Notes under the pieces: model-generated | What the model was told of the DNA's origin: nothing | The model's database searches: none | The model's input: the letters and a program-made list of their open reading frames with translations, nothing else | Shown here: piece after piece, positions 53,507 through 62,173 of the stretch | How positions within the stretch are numbered: position 1 is the stretch's first letter | Layout: each line of letters starts with the position of its first letter | Origin: an uncultured Muribaculaceae bacterium | GTDB lineage: Bacteria; Bacteroidota; Bacteroidia; Bacteroidales; Muribaculaceae | Length of the DNA: 64,000 nt | NCBI GenBank assembly: GCA_944320595.1 | Contig: CALUIB010000005.1 | Location: 1-64,000, forward strand | Reading direction: 5' to 3' | Position numbers and translations under genes: made by a program

Positions 53507-55972
53507 ATGAACATTTCATATAATTGGCTAAAAGAGTATGTCGATTTCGACCTTACTCCACAAGAAACGGCCGACGCACTGACCTCGCTCGGGCTTGAAA
53601 CCGGCTCGGTGGAAAAGGTTGAGTCAATAAAAGGCGGCCTGCAAGGCCTTGTGATAGGCGAAGTGCTGACTTGCGAAGCTCACCCCGACAGCGACCACCT
53701 GCACGTGACCACCGTCAACCTTGGTGACGGCGGCGCACCGGCGCAGATAGTGTGCGGCGCACCCAATGTGGCCGCCGGCCAGCACGTGGTGGTGGCAACG
53801 CTCGGCACCAAGCTTTATGACGGCGACAAGGAATTCGTAATCAAGAAATCGAAAATACGCGGCGTGGAGTCATTCGGCATGATTTGCGCCGAAGACGAGA
53901 TAGGCGTGGGCACATCGCACGACGGCATAATCGTGCTGCCGCCCGACACCGTGCCTGGCACACCGGCACGTGAATACTACAACGTCACCGATGACTACGT
54001 GCTTGAAGTGGACCTTACGCCCAACCGCATCGACGCCGCGTCGCACTACGGCGTGGCGCGCGACCTTGCCGCCTGGCTCGCGCTGCACGGCAAGGAGGGG
54101 CACCTGCGTATGCCCTCGACCGACGGCTACCACAGCGACCGCCCCGACGGAGCAACCGCGGTGACGGTGGAAAACGCCGAGGCCTGCCCACGGTATAGCG
54201 GCGTGACTATACGCAACATTAAGGTGCAAGAGAGCCCCAAGTGGCTGAAGGACTACCTTACCACTGTGGGACAACGCCCCATCAACAACATTGTGGATAT
54301 AACCAACTTCGTGCTGCTGGCATTCAACCAGCCGCTGCACTGCTTCGACCTTGCAAAGGTGAAAGGCGGCCGGGTGGTGGTGCGCACCGTGCCCGAAGGC
54401 ACCAAGTTCACCACTCTCGACGAGGTGGAACGCACACTCACCGACCGCGACCTGATGATTTGCAACGCCGAGGGCCCGATGTGCATAGGCGGCGTATTTG
54501 GCGGCCTTGACTCGGGCGTGACCGACTCGACAACCGACATCTTCATTGAATCGGCCTACTTCAACCCCACATGGGTGCGCAAGACGGCTCGCCGCCAGGG
54601 GCTTAACACCGACTCGTCGTTCCGTTTCGAGCGCGGCATCGACCCCAACACCACCGTGAAGTTCCTGAAAATCGCAGCCATGCTGGTGAAGGAACTTGCC
54701 GGAGGCGAGATTTGCGGCGACATAGTTGACATCAAGAGCCAAGAATTCCCCCCGTTCCCTGTAACACTCGAATATAGCTATGTGAACGGACTTATCGGCA
54801 AAGAGATAGACCACGACACGATAAAAGGCATTCTGAAAAGCCTTGAAATAGAAATCACAGCCGAGACCGACACCACGCTGCAACTGCTCGTGCCGACCTA
54901 CCGTGTGGACGTGCAACGCCCGTGCGACGTGGTGGAAGACGTGCTGCGCGTGTATGGCTACAACAACGTGGAATTTGGCGACACCGTGCACAGCAGCCTC
55001 TCCTACAAAGGCGAAATCGACGTGAAGCAGAACCTGCAAACGCTCATATCGGAACAGTTGACGGCAGCCGGGTTCAACGAGATACTCAACAACTCGCTCA
55101 CGGCAATATCTTATTACGAGGAATCGGCCGCATATCCCATCGACAATTGCGTGAAATTGCTCAATCCGCTCAGCAACGACCTGGGAGTGCTGCGGCAAAC
55201 ACTGCTATACGGAGGGTTGGAAAGCATTGCCCACAACATCAACCACAAGGCAGCCAACTTGCGATTCTATGAATTCGGGAACGTGTATCGTTTCGACCCC
55301 TCGGCCGACGACAGCGAAAAACTGCTTGCGCCATACTCCGAACACACAAGTATGGGAATATGGATGAGCGGCAACAACCATGATGCCAACTGGAACGAAA
55401 AGGAACGCAAATTCACTGTATATGACCTCAAAGCCGTGGTAGAGAACATCTTTGCCCGCATAGGACTGGGCAACAAGGAAATCGTTGCCGAACAAGTGTC
55501 CGACGAAATATATTCGGCCGCACTCGTGCTGAAGCACCGCACCGGGAAGGTGATAGGAGAACTGGGCATAATAAAATCGGCAATACGCAAAAAATTCGAC
55601 ATCGACCAAGACGTGTTCTATGCACAGCTCAACTGGGATGCCCTCGTGAAGATGACAATGAAAAAGAGCGTAACCTTCACCGATTTGCCCAAAACGCAAC
55701 CCGTGAAGCGCGACCTCGCATTGCTTGTTGACCAAGCGGTAACATTCGCCCAAATCGAGCAGGTGGTGCGCCAGTCAGAACGCAAACTGCTCCGCAGCGT
55801 CACACTGTTTGACGTTTACGAAGGCAAGAACCTCGAACCGGGCAAGAAATCATACGCCATAAGCATGACGCTGCAAGACGATGAAAAGACGCTGCAAGAC
55901 AAGCAAATCGACGCAACGATGAACAAGATTATCGCCAACCTGCAAAAGCAACTCGACGCAAAACTGAGATAA
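53507..55972 (+). CDS. pheT: Phenylalanyl-tRNA synthetase beta subunit
   Basis: Large subunit of the alpha2-beta2 synthetase for tRNA-Phe, cytosolic. The 821 residues start MNISYNWLKEYVDF and carry an EMAP-like tRNA-binding domain (about 40-155, VCGAPNVAAGQHVVVA). The B3/B4 editing region has TPNRIDAASHYGVARDLAAWL. B5, the catalytic-like B6/B7 and a C-terminal ferredoxin-like anticodon domain (LPKTQPVKRDLALLVDQ to the end) follow. pheS is not adjacent, which is common in this phylum. yebC follows after 33 bases. Confidence 0.97.
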   Translation: MNISYNWLKEYVDFDLTPQETADALTSLGLETGSVEKVESIKGGLQGLVIGEVLTCEAHPDSDHLHVTTVNLGDGGAPAQIVCGAPNVAAGQHVVVATLGTKLYDGDKEFVIKKSKIRGVESFGMICAEDEIGVGTSHDGIIVLPPDTVPGTPAREYYNVTDDYVLEVDLTPNRIDAASHYGVARDLAAWLALHGKEGHLRMPSTDGYHSDRPDGATAVTVENAEACPRYSGVTIRNIKVQESPKWLKDYLTTVGQRPINNIVDITNFVLLAFNQPLHCFDLAKVKGGRVVVRTVPEGTKFTTLDEVERTLTDRDLMICNAEGPMCIGGVFGGLDSGVTDSTTDIFIESAYFNPTWVRKTARRQGLNTDSSFRFERGIDPNTTVKFLKIAAMLVKELAGGEICGDIVDIKSQEFPPFPVTLEYSYVNGLIGKEIDHDTIKGILKSLEIEITAETDTTLQLLVPTYRVDVQRPCDVVEDVLRVYGYNNVEFGDTVHSSLSYKGEIDVKQNLQTLISEQLTAAGFNEILNNSLTAISYYEESAAYPIDNCVKLLNPLSNDLGVLRQTLLYGGLESIAHNINHKAANLRFYEFGNVYRFDPSADDSEKLLAPYSEHTSMGIWMSGNNHDANWNEKERKFTVYDLKAVVENIFARIGLGNKEIVAEQVSDEIYSAALVLKHRTGKVIGELGIIKSAIRKKFDIDQDVFYAQLNWDALVKMTMKKSVTFTDLPKTQPVKRDLALLVDQAVTFAQIEQVVRQSERKLLRSVTLFDVYEGKNLEPGKKSYAISMTLQDDEKTLQDKQIDATMNKIIANLQKQLDAKLR

Positions 55973-56005
55973 CAATTATTACACTAACATAGAATCAAAT
56001 AGTAT

Positions 56006-56740
56006 ATGGGAAGAGCGTTTGAATATCGCAAAGCAAGAAAATTGAAACGATGGGGAAATATGTCCCGCACATTCACCAAGATTGGCAAAGAAATCACAAT
56101 AGCAGTGAAATCGGGCGGTCCCGACCCAACTTCCAACTCCCGACTCAGAGCTCTGATGGCAAACGCCAAGGCCGCAAATATGCCCAAGGACACCGTTGAA
56201 CGCGCCATCAAAAAAGCCACCGACAAGGACGCTTCCGACTATAAGGAAGTAGTATTCGAAGGGTACGGCCCATTCGGCATAGCAATCCTGGTGGAAACCG
56301 CCACCGACAACAACACACGCACCGTGGCCAACGTGCGCAGCTACTTCAACAAGTTTGGCGGAAACCTTGGCACATCGGGCAGCCTTTCGTTCCTGTTCGA
56401 CCACAAGTGCGTGTTCCACATCAAGCCTAAGGACGGCGTTTCGCTCGAAGACCTTGAACTGGAACTCATCGACTATGGCGTTGAAGAACTCGACCAGGAC
56501 GAAGAGGGCATCACACTGTATGGCGCATTCGAGGACAACTCGACCATACAGAAGTACCTCGAAGACAACGGATATGAAATCATCAGCTCGGAATTCGTGC
56601 GCATTCCCAACGACGTGAAGGATGTCACCCCCGAACAGCGCGAAACGGTTGAAAAACTGCTCGAAAAATTCGAGGACGACGACGACGTGCAAAACGTATT
56701 CCACAACATGAAGGAAGACGACAGCGAAGGCGAGGAATAA
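56006..56740 (+). CDS. yebC: YebC/PmpR family protein (TACO1-like)
   Basis: A 244-residue cytosolic protein of the YebC family, described as transcription or translation regulators; recent work links members to relief of ribosome stalling. It begins MGRAFEYRKARKLKRWGNMSR and has the family core GGPDPTSNSRLRALMANAKAAN, VFEGYGPFGIAILVE and TDNNTRTVANVRSYFNKFGG. The acidic C-terminus (EDDDDVQNVFHNMKEDD) is usual. It is probably in one transcript with pheT. Confidence 0.93.
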   Translation: MGRAFEYRKARKLKRWGNMSRTFTKIGKEITIAVKSGGPDPTSNSRLRALMANAKAANMPKDTVERAIKKATDKDASDYKEVVFEGYGPFGIAILVETATDNNTRTVANVRSYFNKFGGNLGTSGSLSFLFDHKCVFHIKPKDGVSLEDLELELIDYGVEELDQDEEGITLYGAFEDNSTIQKYLEDNGYEIISSEFVRIPNDVKDVTPEQRETVEKLLEKFEDDDDVQNVFHNMKEDDSEGEE

Positions 56741-56770
56741 CCCCACCCGTCCTCCTTATTGACATCACCA

Positions 56771-56809
56771 AAAGCGTGAGGCACATACCATTCTTTGTGC
56801 CCCACGTTT
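56771..56809. terminator. Bidirectional terminator between yebC and the SDR gene
   Basis: CGTG-A-GGCACA (56775-56785) pairs with TGTGCC-C-CACG (56796-56806) with one mismatch, flanked by A and T bases. It lies between convergent genes, directly abutting the SDR stop. Confidence 0.75.
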
Positions 56810-57649
56810 CTATTTATGTATGACTTGGTATTGCCGCAGCCACTCGTCGGTCTGCGCCACAAGGCGAGTGTGGGCGGCCTCGGGGCGCAATTCATTGGCA
56901 ATGGGGTGGCAGTTGGCATGGTGGAATATCATGCCCGTGTGAGGCGAAAGGCAGGCTTGCATGGCCGATTCCGCCCCACGCCCGGGGGAGCTGGTGAATG
57001 GGCGGAACAGCAGATTGGCAAGCGGGTCAAACCATCGGTGCATCGTAATCATGCCCGAATTTACCACTCCTGGGTCGGCACAATTCACCCTCAACCGCCC
57101 TTGCCACAGACCGGCAAGGTGCATTGCATAGTGCGTCAGTGCCAGCTTGCTGCGCCCGTACGTTCCAAGTTGGGAGAAATCTTTTTCGGTTGGGCACAAT
57201 ATGCTATCGGCAAGACGGTGCAGGCGGCGAGTGACCGACGTGGTAAAAACCACGCTACCACCCTGCTCAATGCAAGGCGCGATGAGCCATGTGAGCAATA
57301 CCGTTCCAAAGTAATTGACTGCCATGGTTTGCTCCAATCCATGAGCCGTGAGTGAATAATGGCGGCACATTACCCCGGCATTGTTGATAAGCGATGATAT
57401 GCGCAAGCCGCCGATGCGTCTGGCAAAGTCACATATCGAGGCCGGGTCGTCCAAGCAAAGCAGTTCGCACCTCACTTCGGCACCGCCTGTAACCGACCGC
57501 CTCAACTCGTCGGCAAGCACCTCGCCTCGCTCGCGGTCTCGGCAAGTGGCTATCACGCTGACACCCGTAGAAACGAGCCGACGGCATATTGCCCTACCTA
57601 TCCCCCCAGTCGCCCCGGTAACAACTATATACCCTTCCCCCTTCTGCAT
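56810..57649 (-). CDS. Short-chain dehydrogenase/reductase
   Basis: A 279-residue NAD(P)-dependent oxidoreductase. The cofactor motif TGATGGIG lies at 11-18, NNAG in LINNAGVM near 88-95, and the catalytic Tyr-x-x-x-Lys is YGRSK in TYGRSKLAL (about 175). It is most like retinol-dehydrogenase or protochlorophyllide-reductase-type SDRs by pattern; the substrate is unknown. It follows proC after 18 bases on the same strand and may be the last gene of the arginine/proline transcript. Confidence 0.85.
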   Translation of the reverse strand: MQKGEGYIVVTGATGGIGRAICRRLVSTGVSVIATCRDRERGEVLADELRRSVTGGAEVRCELLCLDDPASICDFARRIGGLRISSLINNAGVMCRHYSLTAHGLEQTMAVNYFGTVLLTWLIAPCIEQGGSVVFTTSVTRRLHRLADSILCPTEKDFSQLGTYGRSKLALTHYAMHLAGLWQGRLRVNCADPGVVNSGMITMHRWFDPLANLLFRPFTSSPGRGAESAMQACLSPHTGMIFHHANCHPIANELRPEAAHTRLVAQTDEWLRQYQVIHK

Positions 57650-57667
57650 ATCTCTTAAAATCTTAAG

Positions 57668-58447
57668 CTATTTCGAGGCTCTAAGCCCTTCGATGACGGC
57701 GGCGGTGAAACCGTGGCTCTCCATGGCGTTCAGGCCGCGAATGGTGATGCCGCCGGCTGTGGTCACACGGTCGATTGCAGCCTCAGGGTGGTCGCCGCTG
57801 CCTTCGAGCATTGCCACTGCGCCCACCAGTGTCTGTAGCACTATTTCGAGCGACTGGCTGGCAGGGAACCCAAGTTCAATGCCACCTTCCATTGCCGCAC
57901 GCACGTATCGCATGGCGTATGCTATCCCACACGATGCAAGAGCGGTGCCTGCGCCCATAAGGCGTTCTTCCACCACCTGCACCTTGCCCATGGTTGCAAA
58001 GATGCCGCTAACGGCATTTATTTGGCTTTCCGACGCATTTTTAGCAGAGATGAACGTCATGCTCTGCCCGTATGCTATGGCGATGTTGGGAATGATGCGG
58101 AACACCGCAAAATGGGCATCGGCGGCAGCATAACCGGCAAGGTGGTCAAGGTCGATACCTGCGACTACCGATGCGAGCATTTGTCGTGACGGGTCGATTG
58201 CCCCCTTCAGCTCCTCCATCACAGTGTCGATGAGCCAGGGCTTGACGGCAATGATTATGATGTCTGCACCAAGTGCGGCATCGACGTTGCGAGTCGATAC
58301 GTTTATCAACGGGAATTGTGATTTCAGCGAATCGAGTTCCCCGTGGCGGTTTGGGCTGCTCACTGTGAGCACGTAGCCGGTGGAATGTGCTATGCCGCGA
58401 GCAATTGCACCACCCATGTTCCCGGCTCCAATTATTCCTATTTTCAT
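57668..58447 (-). CDS. proC: Pyrroline-5-carboxylate reductase
   Basis: Final step of proline synthesis, cytosolic. From ATG 58447 (MKIGIIGAGNMGGAIARGI) it has 259 residues, with the N-terminal Rossmann motif GAGNMG, IIIAVKPW, ASVVAGIDLDHL and the C-terminal dimerisation signature (LGFPASQSLEIVLQTLVG, then DRVTTAGGITIRGL with the conserved TxxGGT-like loop). It lies between argD and the SDR gene. Linkage with arginine genes is known in Bacteroides relatives. Confidence 0.93.
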   Translation of the reverse strand: MKIGIIGAGNMGGAIARGIAHSTGYVLTVSSPNRHGELDSLKSQFPLINVSTRNVDAALGADIIIIAVKPWLIDTVMEELKGAIDPSRQMLASVVAGIDLDHLAGYAAADAHFAVFRIIPNIAIAYGQSMTFISAKNASESQINAVSGIFATMGKVQVVEERLMGAGTALASCGIAYAMRYVRAAMEGGIELGFPASQSLEIVLQTLVGAVAMLEGSGDHPEAAIDRVTTAGGITIRGLNAMESHGFTAAVIEGLRASK

Positions 58448-58513
58448 GATTGTGGATAAAATAATGAGGGCGTGTGTAACATATTGCACGCCCTCAATGT
58501 GTGGTTATTGATA

Positions 58514-59650
58514 TTATTTCCCGTAATTATCAAGGCACATCTTGAAACGACGCAGGAATTCATTAGCCTGCTCCATTGTCAGCACAAGTGGAGGGAGCAG
58601 GCGAATTACATTTGTTCCACTCACGCCAGTAAACACGTGCTGCTCCATGAGCAACTTAGTGCGCAGCTCCTTCACCGGCTTTTCCATTTCTATGCCTATC
58701 ATCAGTCCGCGGCCGCGCACTTCTCGTATTTGTGGAATTTTGTTCAATTCTTCAAGCAAAAAGTCGCCCACGCGGCGAGCGTTTTCCACAAGTCCTTCCT
58801 GCTCGAAGATGTCGAGCACGGCTATGGCAGCGGCGCAGGCAAGGTGATTCCCGCCAAAAGTAGTGCCAAGCATACCGTATGTGGGCTTGAACTTGGGGCT
58901 TATTAATACCGCCCCCATCGGAAACCCATTGGCTATCCCCTTGGCTACGGTGATGATGTCGGGGCGTATGCCAGCCCACTGGTGGGCAAAGAATCGACCC
59001 GAGCGTCCGTAACCCGATTGTATCTCGTCGAGTATGAGTACCGTTCCATGCTTGTCGCACTCCTCACGCAATTGCTGCATGAACTCAGTTGTAGGCACTT
59101 GGATGCCGCCCACACCCTGTATGCCCTCGATAATTACGGCACACACGTCGCCTTTTTCGAGTTCGGCACGCACGGCGTATATGTCGCCGAGAGGGAGGAA
59201 TGTCACATTGCCATTGTCATTGACAGGCGAAACTATGCGAGGATTGTCGGTGGCCTCCACGGCAAGCGACGTGCGGCCATGGAATGCTTTTGAAAACGAC
59301 AAGATGCGGCGGCGAGCCGTGTGGAACGATGCAAGTTTCAGAGCGTTTTCATTGGCCTCTGCCCCCGAATTGATTAGGAACAGCTGATAGTCATCATATC
59401 CCGATATGCGCCCGAGCTTGTCGGCAAGCTTCTGCTGCAAACTGTTGACCACCGAATTAGAATAGAACACCAATCGTTCGGCTTGCTCCTTTATAGCTTG
59501 CACATAATGTGGGTGCGAATGCCCTACCGAAATCACGGCATGGCCGCCGTAAAGGTCGAGGTATTCGGTGCCTTGGTTGTCATAAGTGTAACATCCACGG
59601 CCACGCACGATTTCTATGTCGAATAGCGGATATACGTCAAAAAGTTTCAT
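58514..59650 (-). CDS. argD: Acetylornithine aminotransferase
   Basis: PLP enzyme converting N-acetyl (or, in this phylum, N-succinyl) glutamate semialdehyde to the ornithine derivative. 378 residues; LILDEIQSGYGRSGRFFAHQ with the PLP-contact Asp, and the Schiff-base Lys in DIITVAKGIANGFPMGAVL near 235. LINSGAEANENALKLA binds the PLP phosphate. It lies 19 bases after argC, so it belongs to the argG-argC-argD operon. Confidence 0.92.
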   Translation of the reverse strand: MKLFDVYPLFDIEIVRGRGCYTYDNQGTEYLDLYGGHAVISVGHSHPHYVQAIKEQAERLVFYSNSVVNSLQQKLADKLGRISGYDDYQLFLINSGAEANENALKLASFHTARRRILSFSKAFHGRTSLAVEATDNPRIVSPVNDNGNVTFLPLGDIYAVRAELEKGDVCAVIIEGIQGVGGIQVPTTEFMQQLREECDKHGTVLILDEIQSGYGRSGRFFAHQWAGIRPDIITVAKGIANGFPMGAVLISPKFKPTYGMLGTTFGGNHLACAAAIAVLDIFEQEGLVENARRVGDFLLEELNKIPQIREVRGRGLMIGIEMEKPVKELRTKLLMEQHVFTGVSGTNVIRLLPPLVLTMEQANEFLRRFKMCLDNYGK

Positions 59651-59669
59651 TTTCGTTAATGATAAGTTG

Positions 59670-60644
59670 TTAGAAAGCCGATGCTTTAAGATTTAGCCCC
59701 ACACGCTCGTGCAGCCCGAAAAGCAGGTTCATATTATGCACGGCAGTTCCGGAGGCTCCTTTCAGCAAGTTGTCGATTACCGAGACTATCAGCAGTTTGT
59801 TCCCCTCCTTAACCAAGTGCAAAAGGCACTTGTTGGTATTTACGACATCTTTAAGGTCGGGCATACGGTCGATTACAAACGTGAAATTGTGGTCTTCGTA
59901 ATATTTGTCATACAGCTCACGTATCACGTCGAGGTCGGTAGCGCAATCCATATAAACCGATGCCATGATGCCCCGTGAAAAACACCCCCTTACGGGAATG
60001 AAATTTATATCGGCAGAGAAACTGCGTTGCAATTGCGACAGCGATTGCCTGATTTCGGCAAGGTGCTGGTGCCGGAAAGGCTTGTAAATCGACACATTGT
60101 CGTTGCGCCACGAGTAGTGCGACGTGGCCGACGGTTTCACTCCCGCGCCAGTGCTGCCAGTGATGGCAGTCACGTGTATTTCGCTGTTGAGCAGCAGGTT
60201 CTTTGCAAGCGGCAACAGTGCCAGTTGTATGCAGGTGGCAAAGCAGCCGGGATTGGCCACATGGCGTGTTGGTTCGTTCACTATTATGCGGCGGTTAAGT
60301 TCGGGCAACCCATAAACGAAGTCGTGCGTGCCATCTTGGTGGCGGTAATCAGTCGATAGGTCGATTATGCGCAAGTCGGCCGGTATGTCGTGCGAGTCCA
60401 TGAATTTGCGGCTTTCCCCATGCGGTGTGCAGCAGAAAAGCACATCAATGCCATCGAGTGGCGTGTCACTGGTGAACTTCATGTCGAGTTCCCCAGCCAA
60501 GCCTTGATGCACCGAGCTAACATAGTTTCCGGCATTGCTACTGCTTGCCACCCATTGCAGTTCTACATCGGGGTGGTTGATAAGCAGCCTAATCAACTCT
60601 CCTGCGGTATATCCCGCGCCACCTATTATGCCGGCCCGTATCAT
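59670..60644 (-). CDS. argC: N-acetyl-gamma-glutamyl-phosphate reductase
   Basis: NADPH-dependent reductase of arginine synthesis. The 324 residues start MIRAGIIGGAGYTAGELIRLL (Rossmann motif), with the catalytic Cys in HVANPGCFATCIQLALLPL near 134-138 and His in PVRGCFSRGIMASVY-type context. Its ATG overlaps the argG stop by four bases (60641-60644), so the two are coupled. Bacteroidota can use succinylated intermediates, so the acyl group is uncertain. Confidence 0.94.
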   Translation of the reverse strand: MIRAGIIGGAGYTAGELIRLLINHPDVELQWVASSSNAGNYVSSVHQGLAGELDMKFTSDTPLDGIDVLFCCTPHGESRKFMDSHDIPADLRIIDLSTDYRHQDGTHDFVYGLPELNRRIIVNEPTRHVANPGCFATCIQLALLPLAKNLLLNSEIHVTAITGSTGAGVKPSATSHYSWRNDNVSIYKPFRHQHLAEIRQSLSQLQRSFSADINFIPVRGCFSRGIMASVYMDCATDLDVIRELYDKYYEDHNFTFVIDRMPDLKDVVNTNKCLLHLVKEGNKLLIVSVIDNLLKGASGTAVHNMNLLFGLHERVGLNLKASAF

Positions 60645-61858
60645 AGCGTCTTGCCGTTTTTAGCTTGAATATTATAGAAAATTTTCATCTGGTTGCCAAG
60701 AATCTTGGTGAACCCCTTAACATCGTCGGCAGTCCAGCCCTTGCTTATTTCGCCATACTCGCCAAAGTCGGTTTTCATCAAGTCGAAGTCGCTTTTAACA
60801 CCCACGAGTATGTAACGATATGGCTTGAGGTCGATAATCACGTCACCAGTTACATTTTCTTGCGACGAGAGCAAGAAAGCCTCGATGTTGCGCATCACCG
60901 GTTCAAGATATTGCGCCTCGTGCAGGAACATACCATACCATGTGCCAAGCTGGTCTTTCCAGTATTGCTGCCACTTGGTGAGCGTGTGCTTCTCAAGCAT
61001 CTTGTGCGCTGCAATTATGAGCATGGGTGCGGCGGCTTCAAAGCCCACGCGGCCCTTGATGCCTATTATAGTGTCGCCTATGTGCATATCGCGACCTATG
61101 GCGTATGGCCCGGCCAGTTGCTCCAAGTCTTGTATTGCCGCCACCTTGTCGCTGTAATGCTTGCCATTGATTGCAGCGATTTCGCCCTTTTCAAAGCTCA
61201 GCGTCAACCGCGTGTCGGCAGTGGCAGTCATCTGTGTGGGATAAGCCTCTTCGGGCAATGTCTGGTCGCTGTGCAATGTTTCTTTGCCGCCTATGCTCGT
61301 GCCCCACAGCCCTTTGTTGATGGAATATTCCATCTGTTTAAAGTCGGCCTCATATCCATGTTGTTTCAAGTAGTTGATTTCAAATTCACGAGTGAGGTTC
61401 ATGTCGCGCGTGGGCGTTAGTATTTTTATACCCGGCGCAAGAATTTGGAACGTGAGGTCGAAACGCACCTGGTCGTTGCCGGCACTGGTGCTGCCGTGCG
61501 CCACGTAATGTGCGCCTATCTGCTTAGCATATTCTATTATGGCTATTGCCTGAAATATACGTTCGGAGCTGACCGAGATGGGATAAGTACCATTGCGCAG
61601 CACGTTGCCCATAATCATGAAACGTATGCTTTTTTCATAATACTCTTGTGTGATGTCAAGTGTGGCATGTTTTACCGCACCAAGGGCCAAAGCCCGTTCC
61701 TCAATGCGCTTTAAGTCATCGGATGAAAAACCACCGGTGTTGGCGATTGCGGTATAAACATCATAACCGCATTCTTCGCTCAAGTACTTGACACAATATG
61801 ATGTGTCGAGTCCTCCGCTGAATGCCAAAACTACTTTTTCTTTTTCCATTGTATTCAT
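60641..61858 (-). CDS. argG: Argininosuccinate synthase
   Basis: ATP-dependent ligase joining citrulline and aspartate. 405 residues with the P-loop AFSGGLDTSYCVKYL near 13-27 (SGGLDTS), HGSTSAGNDQVRFDL and SINKGLWGTSIGGKETLH, diagnostic of the family, here the variant seen in Bacteroidota. ATG 61858 or 61849 could start it. The gene starts only 10 bases after the stop of the inserted ATPase/nuclease gene and overlaps argC. Confidence 0.95.
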   Translation of the reverse strand: MNTMEKEKVVLAFSGGLDTSYCVKYLSEECGYDVYTAIANTGGFSSDDLKRIEERALALGAVKHATLDITQEYYEKSIRFMIMGNVLRNGTYPISVSSERIFQAIAIIEYAKQIGAHYVAHGSTSAGNDQVRFDLTFQILAPGIKILTPTRDMNLTREFEINYLKQHGYEADFKQMEYSINKGLWGTSIGGKETLHSDQTLPEEAYPTQMTATADTRLTLSFEKGEIAAINGKHYSDKVAAIQDLEQLAGPYAIGRDMHIGDTIIGIKGRVGFEAAAPMLIIAAHKMLEKHTLTKWQQYWKDQLGTWYGMFLHEAQYLEPVMRNIEAFLLSSQENVTGDVIIDLKPYRYILVGVKSDFDLMKTDFGEYGEISKGWTADDVKGFTKILGNQMKIFYNIQAKNGKTL

Positions 61859-61868
61859 AATTTTAATT

Positions 61869-62173
61869 TTATTTTTTCACTTTCCACTCGGCGATGGTGC
61901 CGGTCTGCGAGGAAAATACCGCGCCAATTTTATATAGTCGGCGGCTGTCGGCGGCGTAGGGGCGGGCGTAGCCCTTCTCCTCGATTTGTGCCAGCGCATC
62001 GTCGACCGAGCCGTCGAGCTTGAACTCGAAGACATAAACGTAGTCGGGAGTTTCCACTATGCAGTCCACGCGCCCCTCGCTCTGCTGCTTTTCAGCATAT
62101 ACCGTATAGACGCTCACGAGGCGGAATATCAGATAGAACGTGTAGTGGAAGTACCGCTCCCGCTCCCTCTCGT
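61869..62173 (-). repeat. Long inverted repeat, right copy (partner 1-305)
   Basis: Reverse-complement match to the window's first 305 bases, about 97% identical with no indels. It covers the C-terminal nuclease-like part of the gene at 61869-63461; homology probably extends further into that gene beyond the window's left edge. Confidence 0.9.

Noticed and set aside
53870..55198. 442-codon frame on the minus strand within pheT
   Set aside because: Complementary to a clear pheT sequence; its residues are an antisense artefact of GC-rich codons.
55979..56746. 255-codon frame opposite yebC
   Set aside because: yebC on the plus strand is full length with family motifs, so this is a shadow.
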